Positions 7,257 through 16,413 of a DNA stretch of 64,000 bases are shown here, in pieces. How positions within the stretch are numbered: the first letter of the stretch is position 1; each line of letters opens with the position of its first letter. Below the pieces are notes generated by a model. The model saw only the letters and a list, made by a program, of their open reading frames with translations, was not told the origin of the DNA and made no database searches. This stretch comes from Candidatus Macondimonas diazotrophica (GTDB lineage: Bacteria > Pseudomonadota > Gammaproteobacteria > UBA5335). The position numbers and the translations under genes are program-made. The DNA lies in contig NZ_SRIO01000008.1 in the NCBI RefSeq assembly GCF_004684205.1, positions 1-64,000 on the forward strand, given 5' to 3'.

Positions 7257-8807
7257 TCAAATCTTGCGTTCCCGACCTTCCCAATACGGATCGCGCAGAA
7301 AGCGCTTGTACAGCTTGCCGGTATCGAGGCGCGGCAATTCGACGGCAAAATCGATCGAACGGGGCAATTTGAACCGGGCTAGGCGCTCGGACGCGAAAGC
7401 CATCAGTTCTTCAGCCAGTTCGGGGCCTGGTGCAATGCCGTCCGCAGGCTGGATGACTGCCTTGATCTCTTCCCCCCACTCCTCGTTGGGAATCCCAAAC
7501 ACGGCGGCATCGGCCACTTTGGGGTGTTCCATCAACGCTTTTTCGATCTCCGCCGGGTAGATGTTGACGCCTCCCGAGATAATCAGATCTTTGGCGCGAT
7601 CGCACAGAAACAGCCATCCATCGTCATCGACATACCCGATGTCTCCCACGGTAAACAGGCCATCCCGATGGCTTTCCCGGGTCTTGGCCGGATCTTTGTA
7701 ATACTCGAACTCCCCAACCATCGATTTCATGTAGACATTCCCGGGCTCGCCTGCAGGCAAGGTATTTCCGGCGTCGTCGAAGATACGGATTTCCGTCCCA
7801 GGCCAAGGCCGGCCCACCGTGCCTGGTTTTTTCAGCCAGTCCTCGGAAGTCGCGATCGTCCCCCCGCCTTCGGTCGCGCCGTAATACTCATAGATCACCG
7901 GTCCCCACCATTCGATGAGCGCCTTTTTCGCCTCCACACCGATCGGCGCTGCACCATGGATGACGGCCCGCAGGCTGGACACGTCATATCGCTGTTTGAC
8001 CGTATCGGGCAGTGCCAGCAGCCGATGAAACATAGTGGGAACCATATGGGTTGAAGTGATCCGGTGCGCTTCGATCAGGCGCAATGTCTCCTCAGCATCC
8101 CACTTGTCCATCAAGACCAGGGTGTGCCCCATATGAAGAGAAGCCGAGCCGAAACCGCCCGGAGCGGCGTGATAGAGCGGGCCCGTAACTAGATGCACCC
8201 CGTCGCCCGCACTGAGCTGAAAAAGCGCGCCCAGCATTCCCGCCATGCTGGCCACGACGTCGGGATTGCCGGGCATCAGGGGGCGCCGAACGCCCTTTGG
8301 CCGGCCGGTGGTGCCAGAGGTATAGAGCATCAACGTGCCGGCTTGGCGCTCGGCCGGCGGGGTTACAGGCTGTTCGGCCAAAAAAGCGTCATAACTGCGA
8401 AATCCCGGGATGTTGCCCACGGCAAAGCAGCGCGAGCGGTCATAGTTCAACGCTTCCACTGCCCTGATGGCCGCTGCCGCATGGCGCTCATGGGCGATAA
8501 AGGCCTTGGCCTCGCAATTCTCAATGATGTAGGCGACTTCGGGTCCGGTCAGGTGATAGTTGATCGGCGTCAGGTAAAGACCCGCCTGATGCGTCGCCAA
8601 GAAGATCTCGATCCAGGCAGGATCGTTATGCATCAACATGGCGATCCCATCCCGATATTGCAGTCCCAGCGACCGCAGGCCGTTGGAAAGCCGATTGCCG
8701 CGTTCATCAAGTTCTCCAAAACGCATGGATTGCCCGGCCGCATCGATCAGCGCAATCCTCGTCGGGTCGTTCTTCGCCTGTGCCCAAAATCCAGTCTTGA
8801 CAGCCAT
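7257..8807 (-). CDS. Acyl-CoA synthetase, AMP-binding family
   Basis: The 516-residue adenylate-forming enzyme activates a carboxylic acid to its acyl-CoA with ATP. MLYTSGTTGRPKGV is the phosphate-binding A3 motif, YYGATEGGG the A5 motif, GDIGYVDDDGWLFLCDRAKD covers A7-A8, and the C-terminal catalytic lysine lies in LDTGKLYKR. The ATG at 8807 has GGGAGGA close upstream; the frame extends 19 codons further without a site. It is FadD-like, but the chain length is not evident. It precedes pmoCAB on the same strand, though an independent promoter sits in between. The pairing fits oxidation of an alkane to an acid followed by CoA activation. Confidence 0.88.
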   Translation of the reverse strand: MAVKTGFWAQAKNDPTRIALIDAAGQSMRFGELDERGNRLSNGLRSLGLQYRDGIAMLMHNDPAWIEIFLATHQAGLYLTPINYHLTGPEVAYIIENCEAKAFIAHERHAAAAIRAVEALNYDRSRCFAVGNIPGFRSYDAFLAEQPVTPPAERQAGTLMLYTSGTTGRPKGVRRPLMPGNPDVVASMAGMLGALFQLSAGDGVHLVTGPLYHAAPGGFGSASLHMGHTLVLMDKWDAEETLRLIEAHRITSTHMVPTMFHRLLALPDTVKQRYDVSSLRAVIHGAAPIGVEAKKALIEWWGPVIYEYYGATEGGGTIATSEDWLKKPGTVGRPWPGTEIRIFDDAGNTLPAGEPGNVYMKSMVGEFEYYKDPAKTRESHRDGLFTVGDIGYVDDDGWLFLCDRAKDLIISGGVNIYPAEIEKALMEHPKVADAAVFGIPNEEWGEEIKAVIQPADGIAPGPELAEELMAFASERLARFKLPRSIDFAVELPRLDTGKLYKRFLRDPYWEGRERKI

Positions 8808-8874
8808 GGCATCCTCCCAGGTTTGGCGTCCTTGAGCCGAGCGCCAACTCGGCATCATTGACATATAGTCCGAG

Positions 8875-8900
8875 GATCCCGCGCCTGCCAGGGCGGGATC
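8875..8900. repeat. Inverted repeat between the acyl-CoA synthetase and metK
   Basis: GATCCCGC and GCGGGATC are exact complements around a ten-base loop, in the divergent gap between the minus-strand synthetase and plus-strand metK. It could be an operator or a leader hairpin. I found no SAM riboswitch core in this gap. Confidence 0.45.
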
Positions 8901-9035
8901 ACCTCATCCCATGTGCCCCCCGAACGCGGCCAGTCTTGGCAGCCCTATGGCCATCCGTTACGCTTTGCCGGTCAGCCCAAGCGCGGTACCCAGTGGGTGC
9001 CTTCCTCCATCCCTATCACATATGGATGACCTCAT

Positions 9036-10196
9036 ATGGCTCAAACCCGCCTGTTCACCTCCGAATCCGTGTCCGAAGGGCATCCAGACAAAGTCTGTGA
9101 CCAGATTTCCGACGCGGTACTCGATGCCATCTTGGCGCAGGATCCGGCTGCTCGGGTTGCCTGCGAAACACTGGTCAAGAACAATCTGGTCATGCTGGCC
9201 GGCGAAATCACGACGAACACTCACGTCGAATTCGATCAAATCGCCCGGGAAGTTATTCGTGAAATCGGCTACACCGATGAAATGGGTTTCAGCCCAGACA
9301 GCTGCGCCGTGCTGACCGAGATCGGGCGGCAGTCACCAGACATCGCGCAAGGCGTCGATGAAGGCCGCGGGCTGGATCTGGATCAAGGCGCGGGCGATCA
9401 GGGCTTGATGTTTGGCTTTGCCACCAATGAAACAGACGTCCTGATGCCCCTACCCATCACCTTGGCCCATCGCCTGGTGCAACGCCAATCCGAAGTGCGC
9501 AAGAACGGAACCCTGTCCTGGCTTCGCCCAGACGCGAAATCCCAGGTGACGGTGCGGTACGATGCCGGTCAACCCATTGGGATCGATGCCGTGGTGCTCT
9601 CCACTCAGCATGCTCCTGGCATCGACCACAACATGCTGGTCGAAGCGGTGATGGAAGAAATCGTCAAACCCGTCCTGCCTGCGCACTGGCAGGACAAGAG
9701 CGTCAAGTACTTCGTCAACCCGACCGGAGCCTTCGAGATCGGTGGTCCGGTCGGCGACTGTGGACTGACCGGCCGCAAGATCATTGTCGACACCTATGGC
9801 GGCATGGCCCGACACGGTGGAGGCGCCTTTTCGGGCAAGGATCCGACCAAGGTCGACCGATCCGCGGCCTACGCCGCGCGCTATGTGGCCAAGAACATCG
9901 TAGCCGCGGGTCTGGCCCAGCGCTGCGAAGTCCAAGTGTCCTACGCCATCGGCGTGGCCGAACCCACTTCCATCAGCATCGACACGTTCGGCACCGGCAC
10001 GCTGCCTGAAGACAGGCTGGTTACCCTGGTCCGCGAGCACTTCGATCTGCGTCCACGGGGGCTGATCCAAATGCTGAACTTGTGCCAGCCCATCTTCCTG
10101 TCCACCGCAGCATATGGTCATTTCGGTCGCGAGGAACCCAATTTCACCTGGGAACGAACCGATAAGGCGGCCGCCTTGCGCGACATGGCCGGTTGA
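9036..10196 (+). CDS. metK: S-adenosylmethionine synthetase
   Basis: The 386-residue enzyme makes SAM from methionine and ATP. It has the N-terminal [19 protein letters not shown] block with the ATP/Mg His-Pro-Asp-Lys, the [12 protein letters not shown] hexapeptide region and the P-loop-like [20 protein letters not shown] block. The length matches the bacterial family. It opens the methyl-cycle run metK-ahcY-metF. The gap after it contains a hairpin and an SAH riboswitch, so ahcY has separate control. The ribosome-binding site is weak (GGATGA). Confidence 0.95.
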   Translation: MAQTRLFTSESVSEGHPDKVCDQISDAVLDAILAQDPAARVACETLVKNNLVMLAGEITTNTHVEFDQIAREVIREIGYTDEMGFSPDSCAVLTEIGRQSPDIAQGVDEGRGLDLDQGAGDQGLMFGFATNETDVLMPLPITLAHRLVQRQSEVRKNGTLSWLRPDAKSQVTVRYDAGQPIGIDAVVLSTQHAPGIDHNMLVEAVMEEIVKPVLPAHWQDKSVKYFVNPTGAFEIGGPVGDCGLTGRKIIVDTYGGMARHGGGAFSGKDPTKVDRSAAYAARYVAKNIVAAGLAQRCEVQVSYAIGVAEPTSISIDTFGTGTLPEDRLVTLVREHFDLRPRGLIQMLNLCQPIFLSTAAYGHFGREEPNFTWERTDKAAALRDMAG

Positions 10197-10232
10197 TCCG
10201 TCGTCGAAACGCCTTCAACGGTCGATCCACAA

Positions 10233-10266
10233 TGCCTGTCGCCGCGCTGCTGCGCAGCGACAGGCA
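10233..10266 (+). terminator. Hairpin after metK, possible terminator
   Basis: TGCCTGTCGC and GCGACAGGCA form a ten-base-pair perfect stem with a GC-rich, partly self-pairing loop, 37 bases after the metK stop. No T-run follows, so it may be a factor-dependent terminator or a 3-prime-end stabiliser. Confidence 0.5.
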
Positions 10267-10367
10267 CTCTGCCTTCTCGAAAACATTCAGCACCCGACGT
10301 TCAGCGCATCGCGCCGACCTCTCGGAACTATTCCACCGCCGACGATCGGCCGCTATACTCCGGATCA

Positions 10368-10437
10368 TTCCGAGGAGCGCTGCAAGGCTCGGCTGCAACG
10401 GCCCTGCCCCAGGCTCGGAAGCGGTTCAACGGCGCTC
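10368..10437 (+). promoter_or_regulatory. SAH riboswitch upstream of ahcY
   Basis: TTCCGAG (10368-10374) pairs with CTCGGAA (10414-10420) to make P1. The conserved GAGGAGCGCTGCAA core follows the 5-prime strand, and CCCAGG precedes the 3-prime strand. GAGCGC in the core then pairs with GGCGCTC at 10431-10437 to form the pseudoknot helix typical of this class. The order and core bases match the known S-adenosylhomocysteine riboswitch, which raises expression of SAH-recycling genes when SAH accumulates. It ends about 90 bases before the ahcY start. Confidence 0.9.
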
Positions 10438-10527
10438 TCCGACATCCAACCCGCTGGCGGGGTCTCATACGGATGACGGCGAGCACCTCGCCTTGCCCGT
10501 CTCGCCAGCCAATGCATGGAGACACCC

Positions 10528-11943
10528 ATGAGTCATTTGGCTGAAGCTTCTGAGCCCGATTACGCCGTTGCCGATCTCGGTCTGGCCGACTGGGGACGCA
10601 AAGAGATCCGCATTGCAGAAACCGAAATGCCTGGCCTGATGGCGATCCGCGAGGAGTATGCCGCCAGCCAGCCGCTGCGTGGCGCGCGCATTACCGGTTC
10701 ATTGCACATGACGATCCAGACTGCTGTTCTGATCGAAACGCTGCAAGCCCTGGGCGCGCAAGTACGCTGGGCCTCATGCAACATCTTCTCGACACAGGAT
10801 CACGCCGCAGCCGCCATCGCGGCGACCGGGACTCCGGTCTTCGCCTATAAGGGCGAAAGTCTGGAAGAATACTGGGCGTTCACCCATCGCATCTTCGAAT
10901 GGCCGGATGGCGGCCATTCCAACATGATCCTGGATGATGGTGGCGATGCCACCTTGTTGCTGCATCTGGGCAGCCGTGCCGAAACGGACCTTGCCGTGTT
11001 GAATCACCCGACAAGCGAGGAAGAGCGCGTTCTGTTCGCGGCGATCCGGGCTCGATTGGCCGCCGATCCGACTTGGTATTCCACGCGTTTGGCGCACATC
11101 CAGGGTGTAACCGAGGAAACCACGACCGGAGTCCACCGACTCTATCAAATGCACGAGCGTGGCGAGCTGAAATTTCCCGCCATCAATGTCAATGATTCGG
11201 TCACCAAATCCAAGTTCGACAACCTGTACGGCTGCCGTGAATCGCTGGTCGATGGTATCAAGCGCGCCACAGATGTCATGGTGGCGGGCAAGATCGCCGT
11301 GGTGTGCGGCTACGGGGATGTGGGCAAAGGCTCGGCGCAAGCCTTGCGCGCCCTGTCGGCCCAGGTCTGGATCACTGAAATCGACCCCATCTGCGCACTC
11401 CAGGCCGCCATGGAAGGTTATCGCGTCGTCACCATGAACGAAGTCGCTGATAAAGCGGACATCTTCGTGACAGCAACGGGCAACTATCATGTGATCACGC
11501 ATGATCACATGGCACGGATGAAGGATCAGGCCATCGTCTGCAACATCGGACACTTCGACAACGAAATCGATGTCGCCTCGCTGGAACAGTACCAGTGGGA
11601 AGAGATCAAGCCCCAAGTCGACCATGTGATCTTCCCGAATGGCAAACGCATCATCCTGCTGGCGCAAGGCCGTCTGGTCAATCTCGGCTGCGCCACCGGG
11701 CATCCGTCCTATGTCATGTCTTCAAGCTTTGCCAATCAAACCATCGCGCAGATCGAGCTGTTCACGCGTGGTCAGCATTACCCGGTCGGTGTCCACACTC
11801 TTCCGAAGCATCTGGACGAAAAAGTTGCCCGACTGCAGCTGAAGAAGCTCGATGCCAAGCTGACCGAGCTTACCGATCAGCAGGCTGCCTACATCGGTGT
11901 TCCGAAGGATGGCCCCTACAAGGCCGATCACTACCGCTACTGA
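10528..11943 (+). CDS. ahcY: Adenosylhomocysteinase
   Basis: The 471-residue enzyme splits S-adenosylhomocysteine to adenosine and homocysteine using bound NAD. Recognised blocks include [49 protein letters not shown], the NAD loop GYGDVGKG and the C-terminal KADHYRY. The length matches the bacterial long form. The ATG at 10528 is preceded by GGAGA at good spacing; an ATG four codons earlier is possible. An SAH riboswitch controls the leader, and metF follows 16 bases after the stop, so the homocysteine produced can be remethylated. Confidence 0.96.
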   Translation: MSHLAEASEPDYAVADLGLADWGRKEIRIAETEMPGLMAIREEYAASQPLRGARITGSLHMTIQTAVLIETLQALGAQVRWASCNIFSTQDHAAAAIAATGTPVFAYKGESLEEYWAFTHRIFEWPDGGHSNMILDDGGDATLLLHLGSRAETDLAVLNHPTSEEERVLFAAIRARLAADPTWYSTRLAHIQGVTEETTTGVHRLYQMHERGELKFPAINVNDSVTKSKFDNLYGCRESLVDGIKRATDVMVAGKIAVVCGYGDVGKGSAQALRALSAQVWITEIDPICALQAAMEGYRVVTMNEVADKADIFVTATGNYHVITHDHMARMKDQAIVCNIGHFDNEIDVASLEQYQWEEIKPQVDHVIFPNGKRIILLAQGRLVNLGCATGHPSYVMSSSFANQTIAQIELFTRGQHYPVGVHTLPKHLDEKVARLQLKKLDAKLTELTDQQAAYIGVPKDGPYKADHYRY

Positions 11944-11959
11944 GCAAGGGGCGAACACC

Positions 11960-12829
11960 ATGGGCGGCAGCCAAGCGGATACGGCTCTTTCCACGCTGAG
12001 CTTCGAGTTTTTCCCTCCCAAGACGCCAGCCGGGATGAGCAAGTTGCTGGATACGGCAAGTCGCCTTGCAGACCTGAAGCCGGCTTATTTTTCGGTAACC
12101 TTCGGCGCAGGGGGATCCACTCGGGAACGAACGCTGGATACGGTGCTGACCTTGATGCAGGAAACAGGTATCGAGGTCGCACCCCATCTCTCGTGCATTG
12201 GAGCGACCACTGACGGATTGCGGGAGATCCTGCGTCGATATCAAGACGCCGGCATTCGCCGCCTGGTCGCCCTACGTGGCGACCTGCCTTCGGGCATGGG
12301 TGATCCCGGCGCTCTTCGCTATGCCCGGGATCTGGTTCGCTTCATTCGGAGCGAAACAGGCAATCACTTCCATATCGAAGTCGCCGCCTATCCGGAAATT
12401 CACCCCCAGGCCCAGAACGCACGGGATGATCTTGCTAACCTTTGCGACAAGGTGCGGGCGGGTGCCGATGGCGCCATCACGCAGTATTTCTACAACCTCG
12501 ATGCCTACACCCAGCTGATTGCGGAAGTCCGCGCATCAGAACTCGACGTGCCGGTCACACCAGGCATCATGCCCATCCTCAACCATGCCCAACTGGCGCG
12601 TTTTTCCGATTCCTGCGGCGCCGAGATTCCGCGCTGGATTCGCAAGCGCCTGGAAGGATTGGAATCCGATGAGCAAGCGCTCCGTGCCTTCGGTCACCAG
12701 GTCGTCACTGACCTTTGTCGCCGATTGTTGACGCATGGCGCGCCCGGACTTCATTTCTATACGCTCAATCAAGCCGAACCGACACTACACATCTGCCGGG
12801 AACTGCAGTCACTCACCATCGCCAATTGA
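11960..12829 (+). CDS. metF: 5,10-methylenetetrahydrofolate reductase
   Basis: The 289-residue TIM-barrel flavoprotein reduces methylene-THF to methyl-THF for methionine synthesis. SFEFFPPKT, VTFGAGGSTRERTLDTV, HLSCIGAT, ALRGDLP, YPEIHPQA and the PGIMPILN block are all present in family order. AAGGGGCG precedes the ATG at 11960; the same frame runs upstream inside ahcY but those starts would overlap it. It is cotranscribed with ahcY under the SAH riboswitch. Confidence 0.95.
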   Translation: MGGSQADTALSTLSFEFFPPKTPAGMSKLLDTASRLADLKPAYFSVTFGAGGSTRERTLDTVLTLMQETGIEVAPHLSCIGATTDGLREILRRYQDAGIRRLVALRGDLPSGMGDPGALRYARDLVRFIRSETGNHFHIEVAAYPEIHPQAQNARDDLANLCDKVRAGADGAITQYFYNLDAYTQLIAEVRASELDVPVTPGIMPILNHAQLARFSDSCGAEIPRWIRKRLEGLESDEQALRAFGHQVVTDLCRRLLTHGAPGLHFYTLNQAEPTLHICRELQSLTIAN

Positions 12830-12914
12830 CCCTCAACCTTTTCTTCGAAGCCGCCGATAGCCAGTCAGGGCCTCTGAACACGAGGCGTTCGAGTGATGCA
12901 ACAAGGCCGATGAC

Positions 12915-13898
12915 ATGACTGCTCTGGTATGGCTGGTTCCGGTATTCACGCTCGCGATTGGTTTGGCCATCGGGCGCCTGCTCGGGCGCGCTGGATCGGC
13001 ATCGACAAAACTAACCGACGCCATCGGACCGTCATCCGCTTCGGACACCCAAGCACGCTGGCTGGCGCTCTATGCACTGGCAAGCGGAAACCGTGATCGG
13101 GCGCGTTTTATCCTTGAGCAGCGCATTAACAGCAATAGCCGTCCTCATCCGGATGACTGGATCATGCTGCTCGACATTCTGCATACCAATGGCGATCGGG
13201 ACCCATTCGATGCACTGGCCAAGCGCTACGGCGAAAAATCAGGCGTCACCCCTCCGGAATTCAATGAATGGCGCCAGCTCCATCCCGAGTGCTCAGGTCT
13301 CAATCGGCGGCATGCCAAGCTGCTCGAGATTTTCTCCAGCCTCGGAAACCGCGATGAGCAGCGCAAGCTGATGACCGGCCTCGCTTGCGAATCCACCAAG
13401 CCGGGTCGACCGGGCTTCACGCTGGCTGAAGCCGAAGAACTGCTCAAACTGCGCATTCGACTCAATCCCAAGCCGGCAACTCAGCTTGCCCTGACGCAGC
13501 CGCATACCCTGTCGACAGCAGCTATCAAAGACGATGGCACAGGCACCGCAAAAAGCCCTGCCGTATCGGCAGTCAACACGGCCACCGGCAATATCATCCC
13601 GCCACGATCAACCCTCGGCCGGACAGGAACACACCCGACCCAAGTCCCATCGACCCCGTCTCAGACGGACGATCCGCGGTGCGCCCTCGAGCGACAGTTC
13701 CAACGAATTTCCGACAAGATTGCGGAAACCTGGCCAAACAGCGAATGCGCCCGTTACATTGATTCCCTGCTGGTGGATACACGCGGTGGACGGCAGGGCT
13801 TTCCCGCGGAGGTCATGTCGGAACTTTTCTTGCTCCACGCACTGATGGAAGCGCACAATCCCGCCCAACGGGATCCTTGGGATGTTTCCGCCCGCTAG
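12915..13898 (+). CDS. Membrane-anchored protein of unknown function
   Basis: The 327-residue product has one N-terminal membrane helix (about residues 4-24) followed by a helical region of about 160 residues with a tetratricopeptide-like feel (ALYALASGNRDRARFILEQR). A Ser/Thr/Pro-rich linker spans about 185-255, and a short conserved-looking C-terminal helix pair follows (CARYIDSLLVDTRGGRQGFP). I do not recognise a named family. The plan of anchor, helical repeats, linker and C-terminal domain resembles scaffold proteins such as FimV in outline only. The frame extends into the start of the phosphoesterase gene. Confidence 0.7.
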   Translation: MTALVWLVPVFTLAIGLAIGRLLGRAGSASTKLTDAIGPSSASDTQARWLALYALASGNRDRARFILEQRINSNSRPHPDDWIMLLDILHTNGDRDPFDALAKRYGEKSGVTPPEFNEWRQLHPECSGLNRRHAKLLEIFSSLGNRDEQRKLMTGLACESTKPGRPGFTLAEAEELLKLRIRLNPKPATQLALTQPHTLSTAAIKDDGTGTAKSPAVSAVNTATGNIIPPRSTLGRTGTHPTQVPSTPSQTDDPRCALERQFQRISDKIAETWPNSECARYIDSLLVDTRGGRQGFPAEVMSELFLLHALMEAHNPAQRDPWDVSAR

Positions 13899-13918
13899 AC
13901 CGTTCCGGAAGGTGCCGC

Positions 13919-14692
13919 TTGCTGCGCATTGTCCATTTGACCGACCCGCATCTTCCCGCCCACCCTGAGCAAAGCGTCTTTGAGCGCGACGCTGACCGAT
14001 CTCTCCAGAGCATCCTTGCCGCCACGCGGCGACCCCGGCCGGATCTACTGATCATGACCGGAGACCTGAGCGATACCGGGGATGTACGCGCTTACCGGCG
14101 ATTGCGCGAGTTGATTCGAATCGCGCCCTGTCCCGTCCTTGCACTACCCGGAAACCACGATGATCCCGAGCCGATGCGCCGTGAGCTCGGAAGCGCGTAT
14201 TGGGGCGTGGGTCGAATCATCGAAACAAGAGGGTGGCGCATCATTGGCTTGTCGAGCCACTGGCCCGGCCATCCGGGCGGGCGCTTGGGAATGCGCCAAC
14301 TCAAATGGCTGGCTCATCGCCTGCGCGAAACTCACGAAACACCCACGCTCATCGCCTTACACCACCCGCCCATTCCGACCGCAAGTCGTTGGCTCGATGC
14401 CATGAACCTGCAGGATGCTCCGTTGTTCCGCGCATTGCTGAAGGGCCACCCTCAAGTCAAAGTCGTGCTATTTGGCCACGGCCATCAGCCATTCGATAGC
14501 CGTCACGGCCCGTGCCGCTTCTTGGGAACGCCTTCGACACTGAGGCAGTTTCTTCCGCGTCAGGACCGACCCATCTGGACGGATCAACCCGGGGGATGGC
14601 GCCGGCTGTGGTTGTCCGCGAGCGGACAAATCCACACCACACTCTCAACCCTCGATCCAACTCGAGTGCACGGCAACTTCATACTTTCTTAA
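13919..14692 (+). CDS. Calcineurin-like metallophosphoesterase (CpdA/Icc type)
   Basis: The product carries the dimetal motifs in order: D-x-H in HLTDPHL, GDLSD, GNHDD, the HHPP histidine block and GHGH. CpdA-type enzymes hydrolyse cyclic AMP and related phosphodiesters; the true substrate here is unknown. I chose a TTG at 13919 because GGAAGG sits about eight bases upstream and the protein then begins close to the first strand (LLRIVHLTD). An ATG at 13877 would overlap the previous gene by 22 bases. The likely product is 257 residues, close to the family length. Confidence 0.85.
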   Translation: MLRIVHLTDPHLPAHPEQSVFERDADRSLQSILAATRRPRPDLLIMTGDLSDTGDVRAYRRLRELIRIAPCPVLALPGNHDDPEPMRRELGSAYWGVGRIIETRGWRIIGLSSHWPGHPGGRLGMRQLKWLAHRLRETHETPTLIALHHPPIPTASRWLDAMNLQDAPLFRALLKGHPQVKVVLFGHGHQPFDSRHGPCRFLGTPSTLRQFLPRQDRPIWTDQPGGWRRLWLSASGQIHTTLSTLDPTRVHGNFILS

Positions 14693-14693
14693 C

Positions 14694-14748
14694 AGTTTGC
14701 AAACTAAACTCTCGCTAATGCAGAATGAATCTGAAAATTCAGTTTAGT
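14694..14748. promoter_or_regulatory. Palindrome cluster upstream of the glycosyltransferase
   Basis: The 320-base gap 14693-15012 contains a perfect 12-base palindrome AGTTTGCAAACT (14694-14705). An inverted repeat ACTAAACT (14703-14710) with AGTTTAGT (14741-14748) overlaps it and encloses a CTGAA-AA-TTCAG element. The shared AGTTT/AAACT half-sites look like stacked binding sites for a dimeric regulator. I see no clear gene in the rest of the gap. Confidence 0.45.
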
Positions 14749-15012
14749 GGCAATCAACAACAAACCTGATCCTTGTTCATGAGGGAGATGTGGATGCGAC
14801 GCCGTTCATTCTGAAAGGAGGATCGGCGGACCCATCGCTTTGTATGGCCCTTTTCATCGCTGAATGCATCAGCAACGGCCTCACGGGAAAAAACCTGCAT
14901 CGACAAACCGAGCCCCCCATTCAAGACATCTGGTTTGGGACCGATACCGAAAAAGGGATCCCGCTCTTGCAGAGACGGAATCGGCCAAACCCCGGAACAG
15001 GAGCAGCCACCC

Positions 15013-16281
15013 ATGGGAAAAGTCGTCTTCTTCAACCTTCCCGGCGCCACTGGACATATCAATCCGGCGGTCGGAATCGTCTCCGAACTCGTCCGTAACG
15101 GCGAAGACGTAATCTTCTATTCCGACCCTGCATCTTCCGCCAAATTCAGCGCGCTTGGCGCCCAGGCGCGAGATTACCGGCGGTGGTCCAGCTACAACCA
15201 TGACCCGGAGATCGCGGCCGACCTGCCATCCATTGGCATCGAACTGTTCGAGATGACCGAGCAATGCCTGTTGGGATTGCTCGCCGAACTGCAGGAGATT
15301 CGTCCGGACTACATCATCTATGACAGCTGCGCCCCATGGGGACCGATCCTGGCCGATCGGCTCGGCATCCCGTCCATTAAATTCGTCACCCATGTGCTGT
15401 TGACCGGTCGCATGTCGCTCGATCCACGATTCTGGATGAATCGTGACATGCTCTCGATGATCCGTCGGAACTATCGGCTCGACAGCCGTATTCGCGGCAT
15501 GAAGCTGGCGATCGGTGCCCGACGGCGCCTGCGGGACATGTTGGTGAGCCTTGGCCTTCCCAGCCACGGCATGGTGCGTGACACCCTGCAGATTTTCCGG
15601 CGCCCGAAGGAGCTGACGATCTGTGTCACCTCCGCACGCTACCAGCCCTTTTCCGCCCAGATGCCCAACAATATCCATTTCGTCGGTGCGTCGATTCCAG
15701 ACAACCGGGACGATACGGCTTTTGACCGCCCGGGGCATTCGTCCGTGCCCATGATCTACATTTCTCTGGGCAGCGTGCACAACCAGAAGCTGGATTTCTA
15801 CCGGGACTGCATCACGGCATTTGCCGATACGCCCTATGAAGTCGTAATGTCGGTCGGAAAACAGACTCCCATCGAAGATCTCGGTCCGCTGCCCACGAAT
15901 ATTCACGTTCGATCTTGGGTCCCGCAGATCAAGGTGCTCCAGCAAGCCCGCCTGTTCATCAGCCATGGCGGCATGAACAGCATCAATGAAAGTCTTTATT
16001 TCAATGTTCCGCTGCTCATGGTGCCTCAACAGATCGAGCAAGCCTATAGTGCACGCCGCATCCAACAACTGGGCGCCGGCCTATGCCTGCGCCCGGATCG
16101 CGCTTCCCCACACCGTCTACAGATGATGAGCGAGCAGATCCTGACCAATCCGTCCTATGCGCAACAAGCTGCATCACTGGGCGACTCGGTAAGAGCAGGG
16201 GGACACCTCCGGGCTGTGCAACTCATCCTGAGTCATATTCAGACTACCGCCCAGTCGAGTGATCGTGAGCTCGCCGCTTGA
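15013..16281 (+). CDS. Glycosyltransferase, UGT/macrolide glycosyltransferase (GT1) type
   Basis: The 422-residue GT-B enzyme has the N-terminal acceptor-domain start FFNLPGATGHINPAVG with the catalytic-type His. A C-terminal nucleotide-sugar domain contains VRSWVPQIKVLQQARLFISH, GGMNSINESL and a PQQIEQ block, the UGT signature that binds UDP-sugar. Such enzymes glycosylate lipids, sterols, macrolides or other small hydrophobic acceptors in the cytoplasm. CAGGAG lies nine bases before the ATG. The next genes are a sulfotransferase and a TVP38-family membrane protein, so the product may be a sulfated glycolipid or glycoside; that is inference. Confidence 0.85.
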   Translation: MGKVVFFNLPGATGHINPAVGIVSELVRNGEDVIFYSDPASSAKFSALGAQARDYRRWSSYNHDPEIAADLPSIGIELFEMTEQCLLGLLAELQEIRPDYIIYDSCAPWGPILADRLGIPSIKFVTHVLLTGRMSLDPRFWMNRDMLSMIRRNYRLDSRIRGMKLAIGARRRLRDMLVSLGLPSHGMVRDTLQIFRRPKELTICVTSARYQPFSAQMPNNIHFVGASIPDNRDDTAFDRPGHSSVPMIYISLGSVHNQKLDFYRDCITAFADTPYEVVMSVGKQTPIEDLGPLPTNIHVRSWVPQIKVLQQARLFISHGGMNSINESLYFNVPLLMVPQQIEQAYSARRIQQLGAGLCLRPDRASPHRLQMMSEQILTNPSYAQQAASLGDSVRAGGHLRAVQLILSHIQTTAQSSDRELAA

Positions 16282-16370
16282 CCGGCGCTAAAAACGTCGA
16301 TATCTATGGCAGGATGGCTGACCATGGCCCCGCTGATCGGCCGTCCCGCCCCAACTTTTAATAAAAATCA

Positions 16371-16386
16371 ATTTTAACTATAAAAT
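16371..16386 (+). promoter_or_regulatory. AT-rich promoter region before the sulfotransferase
   Basis: About 40 bases of strongly AT-rich sequence interrupt GC-rich DNA here and contain ATTTTA-acta-TAAAAT, a 6+4+6 inverted repeat with a TATAAA box inside. No -35 box at good spacing is convincing. It likely marks a promoter or regulator site for the gene starting at 16414. Confidence 0.4.
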
Positions 16387-16413
16387 AAACTGTTTCTTTT
16401 GCGCGAGACCACC

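Noticed and set aside
8865-9035. Possible SAM riboswitch upstream of metK
   Set aside because: I see only an inverted repeat (8875-8900) and no SAM-I, II or III core; kept as an unassigned repeat.
14881-16068. Long minus-strand frame of 395 codons over the glycosyltransferase gene
   Set aside because: It is an antisense shadow; the plus-strand frame has complete UGT motifs.
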